The translations under genes were made by a program, and so were the position numbers. A DNA stretch of 55,304 nucleotides from Leuconostoc falkenbergense (GTDB lineage Bacteria; Bacillota; Bacilli; Lactobacillales; Lactobacillaceae), in NCBI RefSeq assembly GCF_014634805.1, contig NZ_BMBS01000008.1:1-55304 (forward strand), given 5' to 3'. The notes under the pieces are model-generated. The model had not been told where the DNA came from and made no database searches. It saw only the letters and a program-made list of their open reading frames with translations. Of this stretch, positions 43,341 to 52,613 are shown one piece after another. The stretch's first letter is position 1; each line of letters begins with the position of its first letter.

Positions 43341-43369
43341 TAACAAAAGACGAACGTAATTAATTACTG

Positions 43370-44509
43370 TTAAACAACTTCAAGGTGCAAATCATTTTGC
43401 TTCGTGTGTCCTGTTTTACGTAAGAAATAATAAAATGCTAATGACGCAACAACTGGTACAACAATGCCAAAGACTGCCACTAACAACAATCCACGTGGAT
43501 CGCTTGACGCTAAGGCGATGGGTGCGATAAAGCCATTCAACCCTAAACCAGCAATGGCAAATGGTACTTTCAATCCAAAGACACCAACAGCTACCATCGC
43601 AGAAACGCCAGCAATCAAAGCTGGACCAAACATCAATAGTGGACTCTTAAGCAAGTTTGGAAATTGCACTTTTGGTGTGACAATTGTTTGTGCAAAATTG
43701 GCACCCAAATCATTTTGCTTCCAACCCATTGCAGTATAAACAACAAATCCTGCAGTAGTACCGATCAAAGCAGCACCACCCGATAGTGGATCAAGCATGA
43801 CAGCAATTGCCAATGCCGCCGAAGAAGCAGGTGTCATCAAAAATAGGAACCAAACAACTGATACGACAAACGCACCCAAGAATGGATTGATTTTCATTGT
43901 TGAAGCAAGTGATTCTGATACCCAGTTCAAGAATGGCGTTGTCACAGATGCAGTAGCCAAACCAAAGAATGTTCCCGCCAATACTGCACCAAATGGTACT
44001 AACATCATGTCCAAAGGTGTTTTACCTGTCAACCAGTTACCGACAAGCACTGCCATTAAAGCAGCCAACACCGCAGAAATAGGTTGTCCAGAAGTCATTA
44101 CTAGTGAACCAGCGGCCTGATCGGCAGCCCATCCCGTAGCTGTATGAGTAGCAGGTGCAACTGCCGACGTAAAGTAAACTGCGTTAGATCCAACAGTGGC
44201 TGCAATTAAAGCAGCACCAGTTGTGAGCAAATTTGAACGCATCGCAATTGCGATACCTACACCCAAAGCAGGTGCCAACATTTTTTGACCCATCAATCCA
44301 GCCTGTACTAATGGTGTGAAATGGAATGCGTTACCAAGCGATGCCATTAATAATCCCATACCCAACACAGCAAGAATTGCATGTGAAATGCCTTGTGAGA
44401 CGTCATAGACGACTTCTCGAGTCGTTCGTGGCGTGGCTTTGCGGTCACTTAATTTTTCAGTTTTGTCAGTCGCATTTGATGATTGCGTTTTTGATAGTGT
44501 TGCGTCCAT
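43370..44509 (-). CDS. PTS EIIC-like membrane protein (PTS_EIIC_2 type)
   Basis: The start is ATG 44507-44509 (MDATLSKTQ) with AAGGGG upstream. The 379-residue protein has a polar N-terminus, about ten membrane segments and Gly/Ala-rich stretches (GVGIAIAMRSNLLTTGAAL, MTSGQPISAVLAALMAVLVG) typical of stand-alone EIIC proteins with no A or B domain. The substrate and phosphate donor are unknown. Its 283-nt leader holds a stem-closed fold, a 50-codon ORF and an intrinsic terminator, so expression is probably controlled by premature termination. Confidence 0.8.
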   Translation of the reverse strand: MDATLSKTQSSNATDKTEKLSDRKATPRTTREVVYDVSQGISHAILAVLGMGLLMASLGNAFHFTPLVQAGLMGQKMLAPALGVGIAIAMRSNLLTTGAALIAATVGSNAVYFTSAVAPATHTATGWAADQAAGSLVMTSGQPISAVLAALMAVLVGNWLTGKTPLDMMLVPFGAVLAGTFFGLATASVTTPFLNWVSESLASTMKINPFLGAFVVSVVWFLFLMTPASSAALAIAVMLDPLSGGAALIGTTAGFVVYTAMGWKQNDLGANFAQTIVTPKVQFPNLLKSPLLMFGPALIAGVSAMVAVGVFGLKVPFAIAGLGLNGFIAPIALASSDPRGLLLVAVFGIVVPVVASLAFYYFLRKTGHTKQNDLHLEVV

Positions 44510-44585
44510 AATAATTCCCCTTCGGGCCCGTTGCCCTTGCTCCATTTTTACTCATAAGCTGCGCATCTTATGAAAAAACTCTAAG

Positions 44586-44617
44586 AAAAAAGGAGCGCTA
44601 GATATACTAGCGCTCCT
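44586..44617 (-). terminator. Intrinsic terminator in the EIIC leader
   Basis: On the minus strand AGGAGCGCTAG pairs with CTAGCGCTCCT around TATAT, followed by TTTTTT. It is about 80 nt upstream of the EIIC start codon and 6 nt past the leader ORF stop, so it is an attenuator. Confidence 0.9.
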
Positions 44618-44622
44618 TTAAG

Positions 44623-44775
44623 TTATACGAATCTAGTCGACAACTTCACGCCAGCCTTTTTATCAAAGGCCAGCATCACAAAGTGAACCAACCTTGAAGT
44701 CAAATAATAATGACGACAATGTTGATTTGAATGCTTTGTGTGAAGTTGTTTACACTGAGACGTTGCATGTAACAT
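44623..44775 (-). CDS. Putative 50-aa leader peptide in the EIIC 5' region
   Basis: AAAGGA lies 4 nt before the ATG; 50 sense codons end at TAA, 6 nt upstream of the attenuator stem. The sequence begins MLHATSQCKQLHTKHSNQHC and has six His and two Cys in the first 30 residues, with no membrane segment. Translation to its stop would put a ribosome over the 5' arm of the terminator. It may instead be a by-chance frame across a structured RNA, because the P1 arms fall in its KQLH and VKLS codons. Confidence 0.55.
   Translation of the reverse strand: MLHATSQCKQLHTKHSNQHCRHYYLTSRLVHFVMLAFDKKAGVKLSTRFV
44640..44749 (-). promoter_or_regulatory. Candidate riboswitch-like aptamer in the EIIC leader
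   Basis: In the RNA ACAACTTCAC (plus 44740-44749) pairs with GTGAAGTTGT (plus 44640-44649) as a 10-bp closing stem. Inside, TCAAAT/ATTTGA and GCCTTT/AAAGGC helices and a CACAAAG/CTTTGTG alternative can form, giving a multi-branch fold followed by the terminator. I do not recognise it as a known riboswitch class. Confidence 0.55.
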
Positions 44776-44798
44776 TTTTCCTTTAAGTTAATAAAATC

Positions 44799-44827
44799 AT
44801 TATGACACCATTGTTTTAAAATGTCAA
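44799..44827 (-). promoter_or_regulatory. Promoter of the EIIC leader
   Basis: TTGACA (plus 44822-44827), 17 bp, CATAAT (plus 44799-44804) on the minus strand; expected start near 44792. Confidence 0.8.
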
Positions 44828-44874
44828 TAGTCTAATTTAAAAAAGATAAATTTAATTTTTAGGCAATAAACTAC

Positions 44875-46002
44875 TTATCCCCAAACTTCATCTAAAATTT
44901 CTTTTACCAATTGTAGCTTAGCCCATTGTTGTGCATCAGTCAAAATGTTGCCTTCTTCGGTTGAAGCAAAACCACACTGCGTTGATAACCAAAGGCGATC
45001 CAATGGCAAATATTTGGTTGCCTCGTGTATTCTAGCAATGATTGTCGCCTTGTCTTCAAGTTCACCTGTTTTGGTGGTGATTAGTCCCAATACGACTTGC
45101 TTATCACCAGACACTTTTGCCAACGGTTCAAAACCACCAGCACGTTCCGAGTCATATTCTAAGAAATAATTAGTGACGTTTTCTTGACCAAATAATTGAT
45201 CTGCTACATCATCGTAACCACCACTTGTTGCCCAGTCAGAGTGATAATTACCACGACAAACGTGTGTATTAATGGTTAAATCGTCAGGTAAATCAGCAAT
45301 CGCCCCATTGTTCAAATCAAGATATAACTTTTTCAAATCATTGATATCAAAACCAGTTGCAGCATAAACATCCTTAAACTTTGGATCAACTAGTAATCCC
45401 CAAGTACAGTCGTCAAGTTGAATGGTGCGCGCCCCAGCATCGTACAAAGCTAATATTTCTTCATGATAAACACGTTTAATATCATCAAACAAAGCTTCAT
45501 CACTATCATAATACTTAGCAATACGTTCCACGTTCACACCACGACTCAGCTCACCATAGAATTGTGATGGTGAGGGAATCGTAATTTTAGCCGCCACACC
45601 AGCTTCATCTGCCAAAGCTTTGACGAATTTAAAATGTTGAATAAATGGATGCGTCTCTGCATTAAACCCTAACTTACCAGTCAAACGAGCTGAATCATCA
45701 CGTGTTTCTTCATGTGCAAAGAAATAGCCCTCACCGTAGTTAAAACGTTCGACACCTTCAAATCCCCAAAAATTATCCAAGTGCCAATACGAGCGACGGA
45801 ACTCACCATCTGTGACGACGTCTAAACCTGCCTCAACTTCTTTGTTCACTAGTTCTGTGATTGCCGAATTTTCGACACCTTCGAGTTCTTCAGCAGTTAT
45901 ATTTCCAGCGGCGAATGATTGTCGCGCCTGCTTTAATGCTTCTGGTCGTAGAAATGAACCAACATGTTGGAATCCAATTTTTTGTAATTTTTGTGTTGTC
46001 AT
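44875..46002 (-). CDS. Short MetE-like methionine synthase (YxjG/YxjH type), copy 1
   Basis: The start is ATG 46000-46002 with AGGAGA. The 375-residue protein corresponds to the C-terminal catalytic half of MetE. Zinc ligands appear in NTHVCRGNYHSD near 233-236 and LSTQCGFASTEEGN near 345-350. It would methylate homocysteine, with a donor not readable from sequence. It is transcribed alone from its own Met T-box, separately from the large met operon that holds a paralogue. Confidence 0.88.
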   Translation of the reverse strand: MTTQKLQKIGFQHVGSFLRPEALKQARQSFAAGNITAEELEGVENSAITELVNKEVEAGLDVVTDGEFRRSYWHLDNFWGFEGVERFNYGEGYFFAHEETRDDSARLTGKLGFNAETHPFIQHFKFVKALADEAGVAAKITIPSPSQFYGELSRGVNVERIAKYYDSDEALFDDIKRVYHEEILALYDAGARTIQLDDCTWGLLVDPKFKDVYAATGFDINDLKKLYLDLNNGAIADLPDDLTINTHVCRGNYHSDWATSGGYDDVADQLFGQENVTNYFLEYDSERAGGFEPLAKVSGDKQVVLGLITTKTGELEDKATIIARIHEATKYLPLDRLWLSTQCGFASTEEGNILTDAQQWAKLQLVKEILDEVWG

Positions 46003-46192
46003 TATTATTCTCCTGTTGTTATCATGCAATATTTTTCAACTTCAAATTGTCAATTATTTACCCACTCATTTGGGCACCACTTCCTCGTAAAAACACGGCC
46101 GTTGCAACTTTGTCTGCATATAAATACTGTATTTTTTGGTATCTAATTGTCATCGCAACTTCCTTTCAAAATGCGCTAGTCATCTAACCATC

Positions 46193-46481
46193 AAAAAACC
46201 GCAGTCTAAAATAATAGACTGCGGGACGACTTATCGTGTTACCACCCGGTGTTTATGTGCTGCTCACGCGAGCACACCTCAACATCAATCATTAATTGCT
46301 GAAATACAATTAAGAATTGGCGCGGCTATAACGGGCGCACCCGGACACTGCTTGCGTTCATACCTAATGACCACTCACATTATCAATCACTCCAAGACCA
46401 TATTCGAATTTTCTCACAATTCACTCTCACCAAACGTGAACTCTCTTTATGTGATAGAATACTACTTATCTTTTCTACGTT
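46193..46481 (-). promoter_or_regulatory. T-box riboswitch, Met-specific, upstream of metE-like copy 1
   Basis: The leader has the T-box GGGTGGTAACACG (plus 46235-46247), terminator CCGCAGTCTA/TAGACTGCGG with six T (46193-46224), AG-rich start, and a stem I in which the specifier reads AATATGGTC with ATG at plus 46399-46401. Uncharged Met tRNA would bind and prevent termination. Promoter TTGACA (46511-46516)/TATATT (46488-46493) has a 17-bp spacer. Confidence 0.92.
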
Positions 46482-46487
46482 AGAAAT

Positions 46488-46516
46488 AATATATCTTATT
46501 TTAATTAGTTTGTCAA
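46488..46516 (-). promoter_or_regulatory. Promoter of the first T-box leader
   Basis: TTGACA, 17 bp, TATATT on the minus strand, just downstream of luxS. Confidence 0.85.
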
Positions 46517-46533
46517 CTTATTTTCATTTAATT

Positions 46534-47010
46534 CTAAACAACTTTGCGTTCAAAAGCATCACTTGAAATGCCTTGTGCCAAAATAATTTTAGCCCATTCT
46601 TTAGCAGAATGAAGGCTATGATCTTTAAAGTTACCACAGCTTTCAATTTCAGCAGCTGGTATTTCGGTTACTTCGTCACTGACAATTTTTTCCAAAACTT
46701 TTTTGAATACCTTAGCTAATGTTTCAGAATCATAGTTCACCCATGAAATAACATGGAAGCCGGTACGGCAACCAAATGGTGAAATATCAATAATGCCATC
46801 AATTTCATCACGTACTAGACCTGCAAAAAGATGCTCTAAAGTATGTAATCCACCGGTTTCAATGGCTGTTTCGTTAGGTTGCGTGAGGCGCAAATCATAG
46901 TTAGTAATACTGCCACCATTGGGACCGGCTTGTGTTTCAATCACACGCACATAAGGCGCTTTAACTTTTGTATGATCTAAGGTAAAACTTTCAACAACTG
47001 TTTCTGACAT
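46534..47010 (-). CDS. luxS: S-ribosylhomocysteine lyase LuxS
   Basis: The 158-residue protein has the metal-binding HTLEH in [12 protein letters not shown] near 54-58, the Cys of FGCRTGFH near 84 and a further conserved C-terminal Cys. It splits S-ribosylhomocysteine into homocysteine and the AI-2 precursor, feeding homocysteine to the MetE-like enzymes encoded in the same operon. Its ATG overlaps the preceding stop (TAATG). Confidence 0.97.
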   Translation of the reverse strand: MSETVVESFTLDHTKVKAPYVRVIETQAGPNGGSITNYDLRLTQPNETAIETGGLHTLEHLFAGLVRDEIDGIIDISPFGCRTGFHVISWVNYDSETLAKVFKKVLEKIVSDEVTEIPAAEIESCGNFKDHSLHSAKEWAKIILAQGISSDAFERKVV

Positions 47011-47870
47011 TATTTCACTCCTTTAAAATACGATAGTGGTTTGACCACTTCTGTTTTTGTACCGTGATACTTGTCGGTGATGTATTTTTGCGATGCCTTA
47101 TCACGGTATAATGTTAACAACTTTTGATACGTTTTATTGTCTTTATTTTTAGCTGCTGTTGCCAAAATATTGACGTTAGCGCGGGTGTGATTATTGATAT
47201 GTTCGTAATAAATCGCATCTTTTAAAACATTTAATCCTGCAGCTTGTGAAACCGAATTAGATATCAATACAGCATCAACGCCATTGTCATGTAGTAGCCG
47301 CCCACCAGTTGTATCATCAATTTCTTTAAATTTAAAATGGTGCGAGTTAGCCGTTACTTTTTCCAAACCATCTAGAGCCCCAAAGTCAGATGCAATCTTA
47401 ATCAAACCAGCATCAGCTAATAATTTTAGACCGCGCGCCTCATCTGCTTGATCCTTGGCAATCGCAATCGTTGCCCCATCCGGAATATCTTTTACCGATT
47501 TATATTTACTAGAATAAATACCCAATGGTTCCAGATAAGTTGTCCCAATGGCAACTAGTTTTCCATCTTTACTGTCTTGATTAAATGCTTGAAAGTAGCT
47601 ATATGACTGAAAAGCGTTAACATCTACTTGCCCCTCCGCTGTTGCTTTGTTAAGCGTTAAACCATCTGTAAATTCTTTGACTTTGATGTTTAATTTTAAG
47701 CGTTTGGCAGCGTCGCTTTTTGCTAAATGGCGCCAAATATCGGCGTCACTGGTGACAGAACCAATTGTAATGGTGTTAGTTGATGCCTTTTTTGAGGCGT
47801 TTGCATATGTCACACCACCCACAATAATGACCAAAACGACCAAGATCACAAACCAAGTTTTTTTGCCCAT
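47010..47870 (-). CDS. MetQ/NlpA-family binding protein without lipobox cysteine
   Basis: The 286-residue protein has the NlpA fold: [41 protein letters not shown] and [19 protein letters not shown]. Family members bind methionine for the MetNP importer. The N-terminal segment ([22 protein letters not shown]) has no Cys, so it is not a lipoprotein and is probably held by an uncleaved helix or secreted. No metN or metP lies next to it. Confidence 0.82.
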   Translation of the reverse strand: MGKKTWFVILVVLVIIVGGVTYANASKKASTNTITIGSVTSDADIWRHLAKSDAAKRLKLNIKVKEFTDGLTLNKATAEGQVDVNAFQSYSYFQAFNQDSKDGKLVAIGTTYLEPLGIYSSKYKSVKDIPDGATIAIAKDQADEARGLKLLADAGLIKIASDFGALDGLEKVTANSHHFKFKEIDDTTGGRLLHDNGVDAVLISNSVSQAAGLNVLKDAIYYEHINNHTRANVNILATAAKNKDNKTYQKLLTLYRDKASQKYITDKYHGTKTEVVKPLSYFKGVK

Positions 47871-47892
47871 ACCATCTCCTTATTTAGTCTAA

Positions 47893-49014
47893 TTAAGCTA
47901 ATTCAGCATCCGCAATACGCTTAACCAAGTCAAGTTTGCGCCACTGATCAGGAATTGTCAAAATATTTCCTTCTTCGGTGGACGAAAAACCACATTGTGT
48001 TGACAATGCTAATTGTTTTTTGGGCACAAAGGTTGCGGCTTCATTAATTCGCGCCACCACATCATCAACATTTTCTAGATCCGCAGATTTAGACGTCAAC
48101 AAACCCAGCACAATTTCCACATTGTCTCGTCCGTTATAAATCGTCGTCAGTGGTTCAAAATCACCGGAACGATCGTTATCATATTCCAAGAAAAAAGCGT
48201 CATAGTTTAGTTGACCCAAATATTTCGCCACTGGTTCATAGCCGCCCTCAAACAAATAAGTTGATTTAAAGTTACCGCGACAAATGTGCGTCGACAATTT
48301 AAGGTCCTCTGGCAACCCAGCTAATGCCTTGTTGATCACATAGACATCATCTTCAGCTGTCTTCACAAATTGTGCATGTTGCTCAGGGTTTTCTGCACTC
48401 GCATTAAGTTGTGCGATTAAATACGCCCAAGTTGTATCATCGAGTTGAATATAACGTGCACCCAAATCATAAAAATGTTGCAATGTGTCATGATAGGCTT
48501 GTGCCAAATCATCTAAAAAGGCTTCCCATGTATCATAATACTTTGACCACAAATCAGAACGGTGATCACGATTGATGATTAAACTAGGTGATGGAATCGT
48601 TTGTTTAGGTTCCACACCGTCTGGCACGATTGATTTCAAATATTGAAAATCTTTAAAGAATGGATGATCCAAATTAGCATGAACCTTACCATTGATACGT
48701 ACGTTAGTAGACCGCGTTTTTTCACCATGAAATTTGTATGAATCTTCTTGATCATAAAATTCAAAACCACCCAATTGACCTAAGAAATCCAAATGCCACC
48801 ATGAACGATTAAATTCACCGTCCGTCACTGCCAATAGACCAGCTTCTACTTGCTTAGCCACTAACTTTTTGATTTCTGCCTGTTGTACCTCACGCAATGC
48901 ATCAGCTGTGATTTCACCATCAGCGTACTGTTCACGTGCCTCTTTCAAGTTATTAGGACGTAAATACGAACCCACTTGGTCAAAATGATAGTTTAATTTT
49001 CCTGCAGTTGTCAT
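47893..49014 (-). CDS. Short MetE-like methionine synthase (YxjG/YxjH type), copy 2
   Basis: The start is ATG 49012-49014 behind GGAGAG. The 373-residue protein has zinc-ligand motifs STHICRGNFKS and LSTQCGFSSTEEGN. It is a clear paralogue of the 44875-46002 protein but diverged through much of its length. It is fourth in the metA operon. The two may differ in methyl donor or expression, as the second has its own T-box. Confidence 0.88.
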   Translation of the reverse strand: MTTAGKLNYHFDQVGSYLRPNNLKEAREQYADGEITADALREVQQAEIKKLVAKQVEAGLLAVTDGEFNRSWWHLDFLGQLGGFEFYDQEDSYKFHGEKTRSTNVRINGKVHANLDHPFFKDFQYLKSIVPDGVEPKQTIPSPSLIINRDHRSDLWSKYYDTWEAFLDDLAQAYHDTLQHFYDLGARYIQLDDTTWAYLIAQLNASAENPEQHAQFVKTAEDDVYVINKALAGLPEDLKLSTHICRGNFKSTYLFEGGYEPVAKYLGQLNYDAFFLEYDNDRSGDFEPLTTIYNGRDNVEIVLGLLTSKSADLENVDDVVARINEAATFVPKKQLALSTQCGFSSTEEGNILTIPDQWRKLDLVKRIADAELA

Positions 49015-49034
49015 GTTTTCTCTCCTTCTTATGT

Positions 49035-50174
49035 TCAAATTGTTGCTAATCCAGCGTCTAAATCACTAATTAAATCAGCCATATCCTCTAATCCCACTGA
49101 AAATCTCAGTAATCCAGGACTTATACCAGTCTTTATCAATTCTGTTTGATTGAGTTCAGCGTGGCTCATTTTAGGTGGATAACTGATGATACTTTCCACA
49201 GCTCCCAAACTGACTGAGAATGCGGGTATTTTAAGTGCGGAAACGAGTCGTCTGGCATTGGCTTCACTACCAACATCAAAACTCAATACAGCGCCACCAT
49301 TTTTTGCTTGTGCTAAGTGAACATCGTGCCCGGGATGTGTTGCCAGGCCGGGATATAGTACGTTCACGATTTTAGGATGTTGTGCTAAATGTTCAGCAAT
49401 TTCTTGTGCAGAATGAGCAGCATGCGACATTCGAACACCTAATGTTTTGATGCCTCGTAATAATAACCATGTATCCAAAACACCAAGGGTTGCACCAACA
49501 GCATTTTGAATAAAGTAAATCTTATCAGCTAATTGCTGGTCATTGACCGCGACTGCTCCTGCCAAAATATCTGAATGTCCTGCCAAAAATTTGGTTGCTG
49601 AGTGGACAACGATATCTACGCCTAAATCTAATGGCTTTTGCAGAAATGGTGACATAAATGTATTATCAGCAATTGTGATTAACCCGTGTGCTTTAGCAAT
49701 GGCTACTACTGCTTTAATATCCGTAATATGCAAAATGGGATTGGATGGCGTTTCAATATACAGCGCTTTGGTTTCTGGCGTAATAGCCGCTTCAATAGCC
49801 GATTCATCAGCAAAATCGACAAAGTTATGTGTAATCCCCCAACGTGGTAAAATTTCTTCCAACACGCGGAATGTTCCACCGTATACATGCTGACTTACAA
49901 CTAAATGATCCCCAGCCGATAAGGTAAATAACACACTGCTGATTGCTGCCATCCCAGTGCTAAACAAATAACCATATTGACCATGCTCTAGTGTTGCAAT
50001 AGCTTGTTCGCCTGCCTCGCGCGTTGGATTGCCGGATCGTGCGTAGTCATATTCACCAAACTGATCAAATTATGGTTGATCAAATGTCGAACTTAATTGA
50101 ATAGGCGTGTTAATCGCGCCAGATATAGGATCGTGCACAGTTGCTGCTTGAATAATATCTGTCCATTCGCTCAT
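49035..50174 (-). pseudogene. Cystathionine synthase/lyase-family gene with premature ochre codon
   Basis: The ATG at 50172-50174 overlaps the stop of the previous gene (ATGA). The frame encodes 379 residues if a TAA at 50070-50072 (codon 35) is ignored. The N-terminus reads MSEWTDIIQAAT...STFDQP, stop, then FDQFGEYDYARSGNPTREAG, exactly the usual start of this PLP family, so the stop is an interruption. The rest has DNTFMSPFLQKP and the PLP-Lys in VVHSATKFLAGHSD. A TTG at 49967 could restart translation, but the product would lack about 70 residues, so it is probably inactive. Confidence 0.88.
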
Positions 50175-51277
50175 TGCCTTGCCCCCTGTATTGCATTTAC
50201 CAAATCATCTAAAATATCATGCTTTTCCTCAAGACCTGCACTGACACGCACAAGATGATCCGTAATTCCGAGTTTTTCTCGTTGTTCTGCTGTCATATCA
50301 TGATGTGTTTGAACAGATGGTATTGTAATCAACGTTTCAGGCCCACCTAGACTTTCAGCAAATGAACAAATATTTAGCCCTTGCAAAAAACGATCAACAT
50401 CATAATCCTCTGACAAATAAAAGCTCACCATACCGCCTAATCCTGCATACAAAACACGTTCTACCCCTGAAACATTAGCTAATTTTTCAGCTAGGAAATG
50501 GCCATTTTCATTATGCCTTGCCATTCTCAAATGTAAGGTCTTCAAGCTTCTTAACAATAACCAAGCACTAAACGAATCTAGCACCTGCCCACGTGTGACT
50601 AATGTATCTTCAATTTTTTGGGCCAAATCATCTCGCCCAGCAACGACAACACCAGCTAAAATATCATTATGCCCGCCTAAATACTTTGTAGCAGAATGAA
50701 CGACAATATCAGCGCCGAGTAGTATCGGGTTTTGGAAAATAGGCGTTAGAAATGTGTTGTCTACCGCGACTAATATATCCGGACGCACCGCTTTGACCGT
50801 TTCACATAACCAATGAATATCAATGACTTTCATAGTCGGATTGGAAGGTGTCTCAATCCAAATTAACTTGGTCTCTGGTTTAATGAGTCTCAAAATGTCA
50901 TCCCCATCGGTCCAGTCGTCATAGGTCACACCACTCTGGTCAACTAAACTATCAAAGTAACGGTATGTCCCCCCATACAAATCATCTGACGTAATAAAAT
51001 GATCACCATTTCTAATTAAAGCAGCAAACACTAAGTCAATTGCTGCCATGCCGGAACTTGTAGCAAATGCTTGCCGGCCATGCTCTAACTCGGCTAATTG
51101 TTCTTCCAAAATACTTCTGGTTGGTGTATTCATTCGGGCGTAGTCAAATCCTGTTGATTCTCCTAAACCCGGATGCCGATAAGCCGTTGAAAAATACAGT
51201 GGACTAACAACTGCTCCTGTTTTAATATCGTAGGTGCCATTACCACCTTGTGCTAATAAAGTGTCTATATTTGTCAT
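50171..51277 (-). CDS. Cystathionine gamma-synthase/beta-lyase family enzyme
   Basis: The 368-residue PLP enzyme has the N-terminal TGFDYARMNTPTRS, DNTFLTPIFQNP and the PLP-Lys in VVHSATKYLGGHND near 202. It would either combine acylhomoserine with cysteine or sulfide, or split cystathionine; this family cannot be separated safely by eye. It sits between metA and the interrupted paralogue, so it is probably the one intact transsulfuration enzyme in the operon. Confidence 0.9.
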   Translation of the reverse strand: MTNIDTLLAQGGNGTYDIKTGAVVSPLYFSTAYRHPGLGESTGFDYARMNTPTRSILEEQLAELEHGRQAFATSSGMAAIDLVFAALIRNGDHFITSDDLYGGTYRYFDSLVDQSGVTYDDWTDGDDILRLIKPETKLIWIETPSNPTMKVIDIHWLCETVKAVRPDILVAVDNTFLTPIFQNPILLGADIVVHSATKYLGGHNDILAGVVVAGRDDLAQKIEDTLVTRGQVLDSFSAWLLLRSLKTLHLRMARHNENGHFLAEKLANVSGVERVLYAGLGGMVSFYLSEDYDVDRFLQGLNICSFAESLGGPETLITIPSVQTHHDMTAEQREKLGITDHLVRVSAGLEEKHDILDDLVNAIQGARQ

Positions 51278-51284
51278 AAGTTTC

Positions 51285-52157
51285 TCAATTCAATGCTGAT
51301 ATTAGGTTAATTGCTGTTATTTTGTGCGTGTTTGCCACAATCAGTTGACCCCGATTTTTAAAAAATTGGTTTGCCGTTTGTTGCCAACTGTTGACTGGAT
51401 AGCCATCGACAAAATAATTTTCCGGTGCAAGTATCGTGTTATCAATTACTAAGTCGCGTTCATATTCATCGGCCAACGTTGTTGTATCATATTCTAGATG
51501 ACCGGTAATATACGTCGAGTTCACCCCTTCGTCTCGGAGAATAAACGCACCCAATTCGTTATCGTCAGCTACTTTTAGACGTCGTGGTACGCCTAATGCC
51601 GGTACAGTAAAGTATCGCGATTGCGGCATTTTCAGCACTTCTAACCCAAAAGATAATTTACTTCGCGTTACATGGCTAGGTCGATAAACCCCTGACACTT
51701 TGTTTTTAATCGCTTTGACTGGAAAATTTCTTTCAGCATAACCTGCCGCATAAGTCGCCCAACAAGCAAACAAACTTTCCGTAACACTCGTTTTTCGCCA
51801 CTGCAACAAATGCTGAAATTCTTCCCAATAGTCTATTTGCTCAAACTTGATTTGATCAACAGGCGCGCCAGTTACGATCAACCCATCATATTGTTGGTGC
51901 CAAATATCCTCTAATGTCAAATAATTATCAGCAACTTCAATTGCACTATGACGCAAATTATGAGTGGCTGGTACCGCAAACGTAACACGTACGTTGATCG
52001 ATAGTAAGTTTAACAGCCGGACAAATTGTTTTTCTGTTTGTAAGCGATTGGGCATCAGATTAACTAATAGAATCGTTATTGTTGGTTGTAGTAATTTGTA
52101 TGAACCAATCATCGTCTGCTGCTGTTTTAATAAACCATTTTCTAAAATAACACTCAT
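51285..52157 (-). CDS. metA: Homoserine O-acyltransferase (MetA family)
   Basis: The 290-residue protein has NLMPNRLQTEKQFVRLL, TGAPVDQIKFEQIDYW, the nucleophile Cys in SLFACWATYAAG near 137 and the His-x-Glu in TGHLEYD near 228. The residue equal to Escherichia coli Gly111, which determines succinyl (Gly) versus acetyl (Glu) use, is Asp here (TGAPVD), suggesting acetyl-CoA but not proving it. AGGAGG precedes the ATG; the gene opens the T-box-controlled operon. Confidence 0.93.
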   Translation of the reverse strand: MSVILENGLLKQQQTMIGSYKLLQPTITILLVNLMPNRLQTEKQFVRLLNLLSINVRVTFAVPATHNLRHSAIEVADNYLTLEDIWHQQYDGLIVTGAPVDQIKFEQIDYWEEFQHLLQWRKTSVTESLFACWATYAAGYAERNFPVKAIKNKVSGVYRPSHVTRSKLSFGLEVLKMPQSRYFTVPALGVPRRLKVADDNELGAFILRDEGVNSTYITGHLEYDTTTLADEYERDLVIDNTILAPENYFVDGYPVNSWQQTANQFFKNRGQLIVANTHKITAINLISALN

Positions 52158-52196
52158 AACTTACCTCCTTAATTTGACAATTTAGCAAAATAACAC

Positions 52197-52524
52197 AAAA
52201 AAACCGCAATCTATTAATAATAGATTGCGGGACGTTAAAAACGTGTTACCACCCGGTGTTCATGTAGGTTCTCGCACCCACACCTCCAAACGTACGCCGC
52301 TACTCTTTCGTCGAGAACATCTGTGAAAGTCTTTGGTAATACGTTGTCTGGTAACGGGTGACACCCGATTTCAACTTACTGCGTTGCACATATGAGTGGA
52401 CGCTTGCTCGTATCCGTGAAAACTCCAAGACCATTTTCCCAGAATCAACCTTATCTGCTTTCACCAACGACAGACTCTCTTTTTAAGGCATTTTATGGTA
52501 CTTATCTCTTCAACGTTTATGTTG
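52197..52524 (-). promoter_or_regulatory. T-box riboswitch, Met-specific, upstream of metA
   Basis: T-box GGGTGGTAACACG at plus 52242-52254, terminator CCGCAATCTA/TAGATTGCGG at 52204-52230 followed by a T-run, and specifier ATG at plus 52432-52434 in AAAATGGTC. The stem I and T-box parts echo those of the 46193-46481 leader. It should control the whole metA-luxS operon. Confidence 0.92.
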
Positions 52525-52530
52525 CTTTTA

Positions 52531-52559
52531 ACTATAACTTTATATCCACAGAATGTCAA
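52531..52559 (-). promoter_or_regulatory. Promoter of the metA T-box leader
   Basis: TTGACA (plus 52554-52559), 17 bp, TATAGT (plus 52531-52536) on the minus strand. Confidence 0.85.
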
Positions 52560-52613
52560 CAGTTTTGTCATAATTAAATTTAAAAATATCACAATAACCA
52601 CATAAAAATTATA

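Noticed and set aside
43253-43369. A c-di-AMP (ydaO) riboswitch ahead of the KimA-like gene
   Set aside because: The gap between the upstream stop and the start is about 117 bp and contains the EIIC terminator; the conserved ydaO elements are not present.
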